Source: Minisyncoccota bacterium (lineage in GTDB: Bacteria; Patescibacteriota; Minisyncoccia; Phycocordibacterales; UBA9973). From it: a stretch of 40,071 nt of DNA. The stretch lies in contig JAGOSX010000005.1 in assembly GCA_018062065.1 (NCBI GenBank), positions 1 through 40,071 on the forward strand. The letters run 5' to 3'. The position numbers and the translations under genes were made by a program. The notes under the pieces were generated by a model that worked only from the letters and a program-made list of their open reading frames with translations, did not search any database and was not told the DNA's origin. Below are positions 33,560 to 40,071 of this stretch, one piece after another (the first letter of the stretch is position 1; each line of letters begins with the position of its first letter).

Positions 33560-34171
33560 TTTTCTATTTTTTAGGGCGTTTTTGAGAGTTTCGTTATCTG
33601 AATATTCGAGTTCAGTTCCGGTAGATAGTCCTCGGCCAAGAGAGGAAATACTAACATTATTTTTTTCACAAATATCTTTGAGTTCGTTGCGAATATAAAA
33701 GTCCGTATGGTCTCCAGTAGATGAAATAGAAAAGGCTAGAATAATTTCTTTAAGATTAGTTTCTTTATTTATTTTATTTATTAATTCTTTCATTCGTACA
33801 AACTTTAAGGTGTCTTTTTCAACTATAGGTACTAATCCTCCTAAAACAAAGTATTTTCCATTATAAGTCCGACTTTTTAAAATACTTTCTAAATCAGAAT
33901 CTTTCTCAACTACAAGCAGCGTAGAAGAATCCGTATTCGGATTTTCACAAATATTGCAAAGATGATTATTTTCTTTTTTATTATTCAAGAAAAAGCGAAA
34001 GCAATCATTGCATCTTGTAATATCTTTTTTAAGTTCTAAAATCATTTTAGCTAAATTTTCACTATAATTAGAATTTTTAGCCATAAGAAAATATACGAAA
34101 CGCCTTGCTTGGCGTTCGCCTATACCTGGAAATTCTTTAAATATTTCAGTCAATTTATCTATAATATCCAT
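33557..34171 (-). CDS. recR: Recombination protein RecR
   Basis: RecR joins RecO and RecF to load RecA on gapped DNA. The protein has an N-terminal helix-hairpin-helix (FKEFPGIGERQARRF), a four-Cys zinc finger (CNDC ... CNIC), a Toprim domain (LLVVEKDSDLESI) and the end segment SSLGRGLSTGTELEYSD, which contains the Walker-like G-rich turn of RecR. The ATG at 34171 gives 204 residues and leaves one base after the dnaB stop; an ATG at 34183 would overlap dnaB by some bases and add four residues. The close spacing shows co-transcription with dnaB. Confidence 0.94.
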   Translation of the reverse strand: MDIIDKLTEIFKEFPGIGERQARRFVYFLMAKNSNYSENLAKMILELKKDITRCNDCFRFFLNNKKENNHLCNICENPNTDSSTLLVVEKDSDLESILKSRTYNGKYFVLGGLVPIVEKDTLKFVRMKELINKINKETNLKEIILAFSISSTGDHTDFYIRNELKDICEKNNVSISSLGRGLSTGTELEYSDNETLKNALKNRK

Positions 34172-34172
34172 A

Positions 34173-35576
34173 TTAAAAATCATCTAAACTTCCTTCAGTT
34201 TTACGAGGAGCAAAATCTGAAAGACTACTTTTTTCTAAATTAAGGAAGCTTGTAGTTTTACCGTCAAAGTAAAGTTCGACTTTTCCAGTAGGACCGTTAC
34301 GATGCTTTTCGATTAAGATTTCTGCGATATTAGTTTGTTCGCTTTCGTCTTTACCTTTATCTTCACGATGAATAAACATAACAACGTCGGCATCTTGCTC
34401 GATAGATCCTGAATCACGCAAATCTGATAAACGAGGTTTACCTCCACGACTCTCAACAGCACGAGAAAGCTGAGAAAGAGCTAGTACTGGTACATCTAGT
34501 TCTTTAGCTAAGCTTTTTAGAGAACGAGAAATTTCAGTAACTTGGTTTACCATAGAATCGTAATTCTTGCTCGTAGTCATCAGTTGCAAGTAATCGACTA
34601 CTATCATATCGAGACCTTTTTCGGCTTTTATACGACGAGCAGTAGCTTTCATTCGTACAATAGAATTTCCAGGTTGATCATCAATATAAATTTTTGCTTT
34701 AGAAAGTTTATCTAAAGAATCACGTAGTTGAGAAAAATCTTTATCTCCGTTTAATCTTCCTGTACGTAAATTCCAAGCATTAACTCGAGACTCTGCTGAG
34801 AGCATACGATCTACTAGTTGTTGAGAGGACATTTCAAGAGAAAAAATAAGCACTGATTTATTGTGAACTGTAGCAGACATACGAGCCATATCAAGAGCTA
34901 ATGTTGTCTTACCGACAGAAGGACGAGCTGCGAGTATTATTAAGTCTGAAGGTTGAAGTCCAGAGAGCATATTATCAAGCTCAGTAAATCCAGTAGGAAT
35001 ACCTCGGAGTAAACCTTTGTTCTCGTGAAGTTTTTCTAGTCTTTCATAAGCGAGAGGTAGGGCTTCTTTAAGACTTGTGAATTTTTGATTTTTTGGACTA
35101 GATACAACTGAGAAAATTTTCTTTTCTGCCATATCTAAAATATCATCCATATGTTCATCTCCTTCAGCAAAAGCCATTTCGGAAATTGTATCTGAAGCTT
35201 CAATTAGAGAACGAAGTACGAATTTTTTCTGAACTATATTTGCATAGTATTTGATATTAGAAGAAGAAGGAACAGTATTTACTAATTCAGCCAAGTATTG
35301 ATTACCCCCGATATTATCTAAAATCTTTTTCTCAGCGAGTTTACTAGATAGAGAAAGCATATCGATCGGTTCGTTTTTTAAGAAAAGCTCGAGCATGCTT
35401 TCGAATATTTTTCTGTGTTTATCGACGTAGAAAGAATCTCCATTAATAATATCTTCTATTTCTGCGAGACTATCTTTACGAAGTAATATTGAACCCAAAA
35501 CAGCTTTTTCTGAATCTATATGTTGAGGTGGAAGTCTTAAACCAGGGTTATTTTTTTTATTTTGATCTTTCTGCAT
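34173..35576 (-). CDS. dnaB: Replicative DNA helicase DnaB
   Basis: The hexameric helicase unwinds the replication fork. The N-terminal helical domain (about 12-115) begins LPPQHIDSEKAVLGSILL. The RecA-like motor has Walker A ARPSVGKTT (217-225), followed by VLIFSLEMS, DMIVVDYLQLM (Walker B) and the arginine-finger region DLRDSGSIEQDADVVMFIHRED. 467 residues is the usual length, and no intein is present. It is the first gene of the pair with recR. The 151-base spacer to trpS must hold its promoter; none stands out. Confidence 0.97.
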   Translation of the reverse strand: MQKDQNKKNNPGLRLPPQHIDSEKAVLGSILLRKDSLAEIEDIINGDSFYVDKHRKIFESMLELFLKNEPIDMLSLSSKLAEKKILDNIGGNQYLAELVNTVPSSSNIKYYANIVQKKFVLRSLIEASDTISEMAFAEGDEHMDDILDMAEKKIFSVVSSPKNQKFTSLKEALPLAYERLEKLHENKGLLRGIPTGFTELDNMLSGLQPSDLIILAARPSVGKTTLALDMARMSATVHNKSVLIFSLEMSSQQLVDRMLSAESRVNAWNLRTGRLNGDKDFSQLRDSLDKLSKAKIYIDDQPGNSIVRMKATARRIKAEKGLDMIVVDYLQLMTTSKNYDSMVNQVTEISRSLKSLAKELDVPVLALSQLSRAVESRGGKPRLSDLRDSGSIEQDADVVMFIHREDKGKDESEQTNIAEILIEKHRNGPTGKVELYFDGKTTSFLNLEKSSLSDFAPRKTEGSLDDF

Positions 35577-35712
35577 TAACTCTATTTTCTAGTAATTAGA
35601 ATAAATAGTCAAACTGACATAAAGCATAAATATGTGGTAAAAATGGGGATAAATTAATAAGTTAAAAGCTAACCTGATTTATAAAGTAAAAAGTAGCAAA
35701 TCATGATAATTA

Positions 35713-35721
35713 TGATAAAAT
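35713..35721 (+). promoter_or_regulatory. Extended -10 promoter of trpS
   Basis: TGA-TAAAAT ends six bases before the ATG at 35728, the leaderless layout. The rest of the spacer 35577-35712 is A+T rich and shows no other clear signal. Confidence 0.55.
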
Positions 35722-35727
35722 ACATAT

Positions 35728-36678
35728 ATGTCAAAAAAGATATTATTAAGCGGTATACAGCCTTCAGGGCGACCTCATATTGGAAACTATTTTGGAGCTA
35801 TGAAGCAATTCGTAGATTTGCAAGATGATTACGAAAGCTATATTTTTATAGCTGATTATCATGCACTTCATGCTCTCCGTGATCCAAAAATGATGAATGA
35901 AAATATCAAGAATGTTTTGCTTGATTATTTAGCTATTGGACTTGACCCGAAGAAAGTTACTATTTATAAGCAATCTGATATTGGTGAGCATACTGAACTA
36001 GCTTGGATTTTTGATACTTTAGTAACTATGCCTTATCTTATGCGAGCTCACGCTTTCAAAGACGCCGAAGCTAAGAATAAAGAAATTTCAGTTGGAACTT
36101 TTAATTATCCAGTACTTCAATCTGCAGATATTTTGATGTATGATGCAGATGTTGTTCCGGTGGGTCAAGATCAAAAGCAACATATAGAAATCGCTCGCGA
36201 TATAGCTTTAAAGTTCAATAATCAATATGGAGAAACTTTCAAACTTCCAGAATCCTTGATTTTAGAAAGTGTCTCTATTGTACCGGGAACTGATGGACAA
36301 AAAATGAGTAAAAGTTATGGAAATATAATTCCACTTTTTGCGACTAAAGATGAAGTTAAAAAAGCAGTTATGAGTATTGTTACTGATTCGGGAGAAGGAA
36401 TTCCAGAGAACGTTTATAATATTCATAAGTTACTTCGAAACGAAGAAGAATTAAAATCTCTTTATGAAGAGAAAAAAGGTAAATACAAAGACTTAAAAGA
36501 AGCATTGCTCGAAGATATAGAAAAACTTTTAGAACCTATGCGCGAGAAAAGAGCGTATTGGGAAGAACATATGGACGAAGCATTAGAAATTCTAAAATCT
36601 GGCGGAGAAAAAATGAAACAAAAAGCTTCACAAAAAATGCAAATTGTTCGAGAAAAATTAGGAGTTAAGGTTTATTAA
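35728..36678 (+). CDS. trpS: Tryptophanyl-tRNA synthetase
   Basis: The class I synthetase charges tRNA-Trp, whose gene lies at 7800. The HIGH-like motif is PHIGN (16-20) within SGIQPSGRPHIGNYFGAM, and KMSKS is exact at 192-196. SADILMYDADVVPVGQDQKQHIEIARDIA is the tryptophan-binding region. 316 residues is a normal length. aspS follows after 14 bases. Confidence 0.97.
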   Translation: MSKKILLSGIQPSGRPHIGNYFGAMKQFVDLQDDYESYIFIADYHALHALRDPKMMNENIKNVLLDYLAIGLDPKKVTIYKQSDIGEHTELAWIFDTLVTMPYLMRAHAFKDAEAKNKEISVGTFNYPVLQSADILMYDADVVPVGQDQKQHIEIARDIALKFNNQYGETFKLPESLILESVSIVPGTDGQKMSKSYGNIIPLFATKDEVKKAVMSIVTDSGEGIPENVYNIHKLLRNEEELKSLYEEKKGKYKDLKEALLEDIEKLLEPMREKRAYWEEHMDEALEILKSGGEKMKQKASQKMQIVREKLGVKVY

Positions 36679-36692
36679 CTTAAAAAATAATT

Positions 36693-38039
36693 ATGAAAGA
36701 TAGAATATATATTAAAGATTTAAATACAAAAATAGGTGAAGAAGTAATCATTGCTGGATGGGTGAACGTGCGTCGTGATCAAGGCAAGATGGTGTTTTTT
36801 GATATGAGAGATATGAGTGGAATTGTGCAGTGTGTGACTTTGCCGGGAAGTGAAGATATCGAAAAAGCAAAAGAAATTCGCCCAGAATGGGTTTTAAAAA
36901 TTACTGGTAAAGTAAACGCTCGCCCTGAAAGAAATATTAAAGTCGGAGTTTTAAATGGGGAACTAGAGCTTGAAGTTTTAAAAATTGAAGTTTTATCTCG
37001 GGCACACACTTTGCCTTTCGATATGTCTTTAGACGGATATAATCTTGAGTTAACTACTGAGTTAGATAATCGTTCTTTAGTCTTAAGACAACCTAAAGTT
37101 CAAGCAGTTTTCAAAGTACAAGAGACAATCATAGATTCTTTTAGAGAATTTATGAAAAAAAATAATTTCTTTGAATTTCAAGCTCCAGCAATAACTCCAG
37201 CAACAGCTGAAGGAGGAGCAGAAGTATTCGAAGTAAATTATTTCGATAAAAAAGCTTATCTTTCTCAATCACCTCAACTCTATAAGCAAATAGTTATGTC
37301 CGCTTTTGAGAGATGTTTTTCTGTGAATAAAGTTTTCCGTGCTGAGCCTTCTTCTACAACTCGTCACTTGACTGAAATCGTTTCTTTGGATGCGGAGATG
37401 GCTTTTATCGAGTCTTGGACTGATGTGCGCGATATGGCAGAAGAAACTGTAAGATTTATTTTAAATAAAGTAAATGAAAAGCATCAAAATGAACTTAAAA
37501 TTTTAGGAGCTACTATTCCAAGTATGATAGATAAAACTCCGACTTTGTCTCTCGCTGAAGTGCAACAAAAGATTTTTGAAAAAACCGGACGTGATGTTCG
37601 TGGAGATAAAGATACTAATCCAGAAGACGAAAGGGTAATTTGTGAAATTATAAAAGAAGAAACTGGATCTGATTTCGTATTTATTTATGGATACCCAACT
37701 CGCAAGAAACCTTTCTATGTTTATCCAAACCCAGAAAATCCTGAATTTAACGAAGGAATGGATCTTATTTGTAGGGGAGTCGAATGGCTATCAGGAGGAC
37801 GTAGAATTAACGAATATGATCAATTGATGGAGCATGTGAAGATCTGGAATATGAATCCTGATAAAGTGAAAATGTTTTTAGAAGCTTTCAAATACGGAGT
37901 TCCACCTGAAGGAGGATTTGCTTTTGGAGCAGAAAGAATTACTATGCAATTATTAGGACTTAAAAATATTCGTGAAGCTTCTATGTTTCCGAGAGATATG
38001 AACCGTATTGATGAACGACTTAATGAAGATGGTTACTAA
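36693..38039 (+). CDS. aspS: Aspartyl-tRNA synthetase, archaeal/eukaryotic type
   Basis: The class II enzyme has an N-terminal OB fold (VIIAGWVNVRRDQGKMVFFDMRD) that reads the anticodon, then the catalytic core with SQSPQLYKQ, FRAEPSSTTRHLTE (motif 2) and FAFGAERITMQLLGL (motif 3). The roughly 100-residue GAD insertion of typical bacterial AspRS is missing and the length is 448, close to archaeal forms. Such enzymes often charge both tRNA-Asp and tRNA-Asn; the amidotransferase GatCAB would then be needed. That specificity is inferred. AsnRS is the main alternative name, but GGRRINEYDQLMEH favours AspRS. The end overlaps the riboflavin kinase gene. Confidence 0.9.
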   Translation: MKDRIYIKDLNTKIGEEVIIAGWVNVRRDQGKMVFFDMRDMSGIVQCVTLPGSEDIEKAKEIRPEWVLKITGKVNARPERNIKVGVLNGELELEVLKIEVLSRAHTLPFDMSLDGYNLELTTELDNRSLVLRQPKVQAVFKVQETIIDSFREFMKKNNFFEFQAPAITPATAEGGAEVFEVNYFDKKAYLSQSPQLYKQIVMSAFERCFSVNKVFRAEPSSTTRHLTEIVSLDAEMAFIESWTDVRDMAEETVRFILNKVNEKHQNELKILGATIPSMIDKTPTLSLAEVQQKIFEKTGRDVRGDKDTNPEDERVICEIIKEETGSDFVFIYGYPTRKKPFYVYPNPENPEFNEGMDLICRGVEWLSGGRRINEYDQLMEHVKIWNMNPDKVKMFLEAFKYGVPPEGGFAFGAERITMQLLGLKNIREASMFPRDMNRIDERLNEDGY

Positions 38040-38400
38040 TGTTGAAATTACTTTTAAAGGTAAAGTAATTCACGGAGATAATTACGGTAGTAAGATTGGT
38101 TTTCCGACTATTAATATAGATCGTAGGAATTTTAATTCTTTAAAAAGAGAAATTAAATTCGGTATTTATAAAGGTGAAGTAATACTAAATAATAAAATTT
38201 ACAAAGCAGGTATAATCATAGGCCCAGCAGATAAGAAAGGTTTACCTAAACTTGAAGCACATTTATTGAATTATAAAGGTAATGCTTATGGAAAAATAGT
38301 AGTATTTAAATTAGAAAAATTTTTGCGTAAATATAAGGTTTTTAAAACAGAACAAGAATTAATTAATCAAATCAACCAAGACATAAAATTATGCAAATAA
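38029..38400 (+). CDS. Stand-alone riboflavin kinase
   Basis: The product phosphorylates riboflavin to FMN. The segment GKVIHGDNYGSKIGFPTINI near the start and GIIIGPADKKG, LEAHLLNYKGNAYGK and FEKFLR-type LEKFLRKYKVF are the riboflavin kinase half of bacterial RibF. The FAD synthetase half that normally precedes it is absent, so FAD must be made elsewhere or be taken up. The ATG at 38029 overlaps aspS by 11 bases; ATGs at 38008 and 38023 are other options. The next gene overlaps its stop. Confidence 0.85.
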   Translation: MVTNVEITFKGKVIHGDNYGSKIGFPTINIDRRNFNSLKREIKFGIYKGEVILNNKIYKAGIIIGPADKKGLPKLEAHLLNYKGNAYGKIVVFKLEKFLRKYKVFKTEQELINQINQDIKLCK

Positions 38401-39290
38401 CTAAAAAGAATTTTGGACCACTTTTAATTATTACTGCTGCACTACTTTGGGCCCTCGACGGAGTTATTCGTAGATATTTATATTCTTTGCCTCCAGTTAC
38501 GATAATATTCTTTGAGCATTTAATCGGAACTATTTTACTGTTTCCATTTTTTGCCAGAACTATATTTAAGGTTAAATTCTCTAAAAGGGAATGGTTTCTA
38601 CTTATCTTAGTTTCTATTTTAAGTGGACTTTTAGGGACTTTGTTTTTTACTACAGCGTTATTAAAGGTAAATTTTATATCTTTCTCAGTCGTATTTTTAT
38701 TGCAAAAACTTCAACCAATTTTCGCCATTCTTTCAGCTAGAATATTCTTGAAAGAAAAATTCAAGAAAGGATATTTACCTTTTGCTTTGCTTGCATTAAT
38801 TTCAGCTTATTTTGTAACTTTTTCAAACGGTATAGTTAACTTAAATACAGGTGAGGGGACAGTTGTTGCTGCTTTATTTGCTCTTGGGGCTGCAGTTTTC
38901 TGGGGTACTTCGACTACTTTCTCCAAAATGCTATTAACAGATATCCGTCCTGAAGTAAGTACTTTTTATAGATTTTTAATTACTACTATATTGTCTTTTA
39001 TATTAATATTTATTTTAGGTAAGAGTAGTTCGATTGATGATGTAACTTTGAATCAATATGGATTTTTGAGCCTTATTGCTGTGTCTACGGGTATGGTAGC
39101 GTTGCTTATTTATTATCGAGGGTTAAAGAGGACCCCAGTTCATGTTGCGACGATTTTAGAGCTAGTTTTTCCTCTTGTTGCTATAATAATAGATATGAAG
39201 TTATATGGTAATGTATTATCTATAACTCAATGGATTGCCGGAATAGTTTTGATTTTTTCAGTTTATAAAATTAGTAAATTAAAAGAATAA
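38391..39290 (+). CDS. EamA/DMT-family transporter
   Basis: The 299-residue protein has ten hydrophobic helices arranged as two repeated five-helix halves. Features of the drug/metabolite transporter superfamily are ALLWALDGVIRRYL in helix 1, FFEHLIGTILLFPFF, and, in the second half, LGAAVFWGTSTTFSKMLL, which repeats the first. Members move amino acids, nucleotides or other metabolites, and the cargo is not readable. The start overlaps the riboflavin kinase stop by ten bases. Flavin transport would fit the neighbour, but this is only context. Confidence 0.9.
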   Translation: MQITKKNFGPLLIITAALLWALDGVIRRYLYSLPPVTIIFFEHLIGTILLFPFFARTIFKVKFSKREWFLLILVSILSGLLGTLFFTTALLKVNFISFSVVFLLQKLQPIFAILSARIFLKEKFKKGYLPFALLALISAYFVTFSNGIVNLNTGEGTVVAALFALGAAVFWGTSTTFSKMLLTDIRPEVSTFYRFLITTILSFILIFILGKSSSIDDVTLNQYGFLSLIAVSTGMVALLIYYRGLKRTPVHVATILELVFPLVAIIIDMKLYGNVLSITQWIAGIVLIFSVYKISKLKE

Positions 39291-39296
39291 AATATT

Positions 39297-39635
39297 ATGG
39301 ATTTAGCTAAAAGAAAATGTATACCGTGTGAAGATAAAAGTTTGAAACCTTTTGATTTCGAGCGTGCCGAAGAATATATGGTAGATGTAAAAGGTTGGGT
39401 TTTAGATAATAAAGAAGACGTATTAAAGATTTCTCGTGAATTTATATTTCGAGATTTTATAGATGCTTTAGAATTTGTGAATAGAGTAGGGGATTTGGCC
39501 GAAACTGAAGGTCATCACCCTGATATACTTATCCATTCTTGGAATAAAGTTTTGATAACTCTTTATACTCATTCGATAGGAGGACTTTCTGAGAACGATT
39601 ATATCCTCGCTGCTAAAATAAATGATATAAAATAA
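39297..39635 (+). CDS. phhB: Pterin-4a-carbinolamine dehydratase
   Basis: The 112-residue protein shows the active-site pair EGHHPDI (around residues 74-80) and THSIGGLSENDYILAAKI, both characteristic of PCD/DCoH. The enzyme recycles the pterin cofactor of aromatic amino acid hydroxylases. No hydroxylase or pterin biosynthesis gene is visible here, so the role may lie in molybdopterin, folate or another pterin path. The start is the ATG at 39297, six bases after the transporter. Confidence 0.9.
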   Translation: MDLAKRKCIPCEDKSLKPFDFERAEEYMVDVKGWVLDNKEDVLKISREFIFRDFIDALEFVNRVGDLAETEGHHPDILIHSWNKVLITLYTHSIGGLSENDYILAAKINDIK

Positions 39636-39655
39636 AAACCACAATTGTGGTTTTT
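39634..39655. terminator. Bidirectional terminator after the dehydratase gene
   Basis: AAAAACCACAA and TTGTGGTTTTT make a perfect 22-base palindrome between two converging genes. Confidence 0.88.
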
Positions 39656-39658
39656 ATT

Positions 39659-40071
39659 TTATATTCCGCTGTAAAGCATATCTTGATAATCGCGGAGGCG
39701 TTCCCAGTCTCCTTCGCTAGCGAGGCGAGCTTGCTCAGGCCAAGTTTTAGGGTTTGCCATTTTGAAATGGTGTCCGGCATTATCGAGAATTCTTTGCAAA
39801 TCTTCTGGAGAAGTATAAGCGAGGGTGTCAAAAGTGTGAATATTTGAGTTGTGGAGTAATTCGTTAATTTTAGGACCGATACCCTCGATAGCGATAAAGT
39901 CATCGTACTTGCCAGGATCAGTTTCTATAGTTTTAGCACTTGCGATATGATCAAGCTCAGCTATTAATTCTTTTTCTATTTGGGTTTTTTCTTCAGGTTC
40001 TAATTTTATTTCTTTATTTATATTAATTTCTTCGAAAGATCTATAATGCTTTGATAAAATCCATAATACAA
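39659..40071 (-). CDS. Helix-hairpin-helix protein of the DUF4332-like type (N-terminus outside window)
   Basis: The minus-strand frame is open from the window edge to a TAA at 39659-39661, giving 137 codons. The C-terminal part reads DDFIAIEGIGPKINELL (a helix-hairpin-helix), then LAYTSPEDLQRIL and NPKTWPEQARLASEGDWERLRDYQ, a pattern I know from small predicted DNA-binding or structural proteins in many bacteria. The first residues seen (VLWILSKHY) may be the end of a membrane helix, which would make it membrane-anchored. The start codon is not in the window. Function unknown. Confidence 0.75.
   Translation of the reverse strand, partial: VLWILSKHYRSFEEININKEIKLEPEEKTQIEKELIAELDHIASAKTIETDPGKYDDFIAIEGIGPKINELLHNSNIHTFDTLAYTSPEDLQRILDNAGHHFKMANPKTWPEQARLASEGDWERLRDYQDMLYSGI

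Noticed and set aside
39613-39903. Minus-strand open frame near the right edge
   Set aside because: Another minus-strand frame across the same bases encodes a clear helix-hairpin-helix protein ending at 39659, so this one is a shadow.

Overview
The window looks like chromosome from a small-genome bacterium of the Candidate Phyla Radiation (Patescibacteria), most likely a Parcubacteria-type lineage. The evidence is indirect: strong A+T richness, tightly packed housekeeping genes, several proteins shorter than their usual relatives (DnaJ, RsmI, RF1, ATP synthase delta), an AspRS of the archaeal/eukaryotic type, a VirD4-like ATPase, and at 27282-28985 a member of a Cys-rich zinc-ribbon family that I know mainly from CPR genomes. 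There is no rRNA here to fix the taxonomy. The standard genetic code fits. Every complete gene stops at TAA, or at TAG in four cases; none stops at TGA.

Layout. 1-6247: end of a VirD4/TraG-like ATPase, dnaJ behind a foldable leader, a reverse-strand agmatinase-like gene, then an M24 peptidase, ddl and alr (D-Ala-D-Ala supply for peptidoglycan). 6250-8372: an accessory patch with an unknown small protein, a secreted Tyr/Gly/His-rich protein, rpmG, a hairpin-rich spacer, tRNA-Trp, a small membrane protein and a possible broken gene. 8373-13646: bL25, a coiled-coil lytic transglycosylase, bL31, a long hairpin, RF1 and an ABC exporter with a structured leader. 13731-14902: a lipoprotein and an RRM RNA-binding protein. 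14996-22512: tRNA-Ile, then a complete F1Fo ATP synthase operon (AtpZ-like, a, c, b, delta, alpha, gamma, beta, epsilon) ending in rsmI.

22518-25500 (minus): an unusual chimeric regulator (two helix-turn-helix-like segments, a sigma region 4-like segment and an RNA polymerase alpha C-terminal domain) and a PriA homologue whose ATPase motifs are degenerate. 25582-30706: mreB, a clamp-loader delta'-like gene, the CPR zinc-ribbon protein, frr and rseP. 30708-33087 (minus): an AI-2E-family membrane protein and cysS. 33217-35576: rplU, facing recR and dnaB on the other strand. 35728-39655: trpS, aspS, riboflavin kinase, an EamA transporter and a pterin dehydratase. 39659-40071: a partial helix-hairpin-helix protein.

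Expression signals stand out. At about ten genes a TGn-TATAAT-like extended -10 box ends only 4-7 bases before the start codon, which predicts leaderless mRNAs. Genes inside operons have A-rich spacers and no clear Shine-Dalgarno. The few genes with real leaders (dnaJ, the ABC exporter, the RRM protein, atpE) have inverted repeats in the leader close to the start codon. The best candidates for something undescribed are the leaderless promoter class, the two-state dnaJ leader, the chimeric sigma4/alphaCTD regulator, the ATPase-degenerate PriA and the CPR zinc-ribbon protein.
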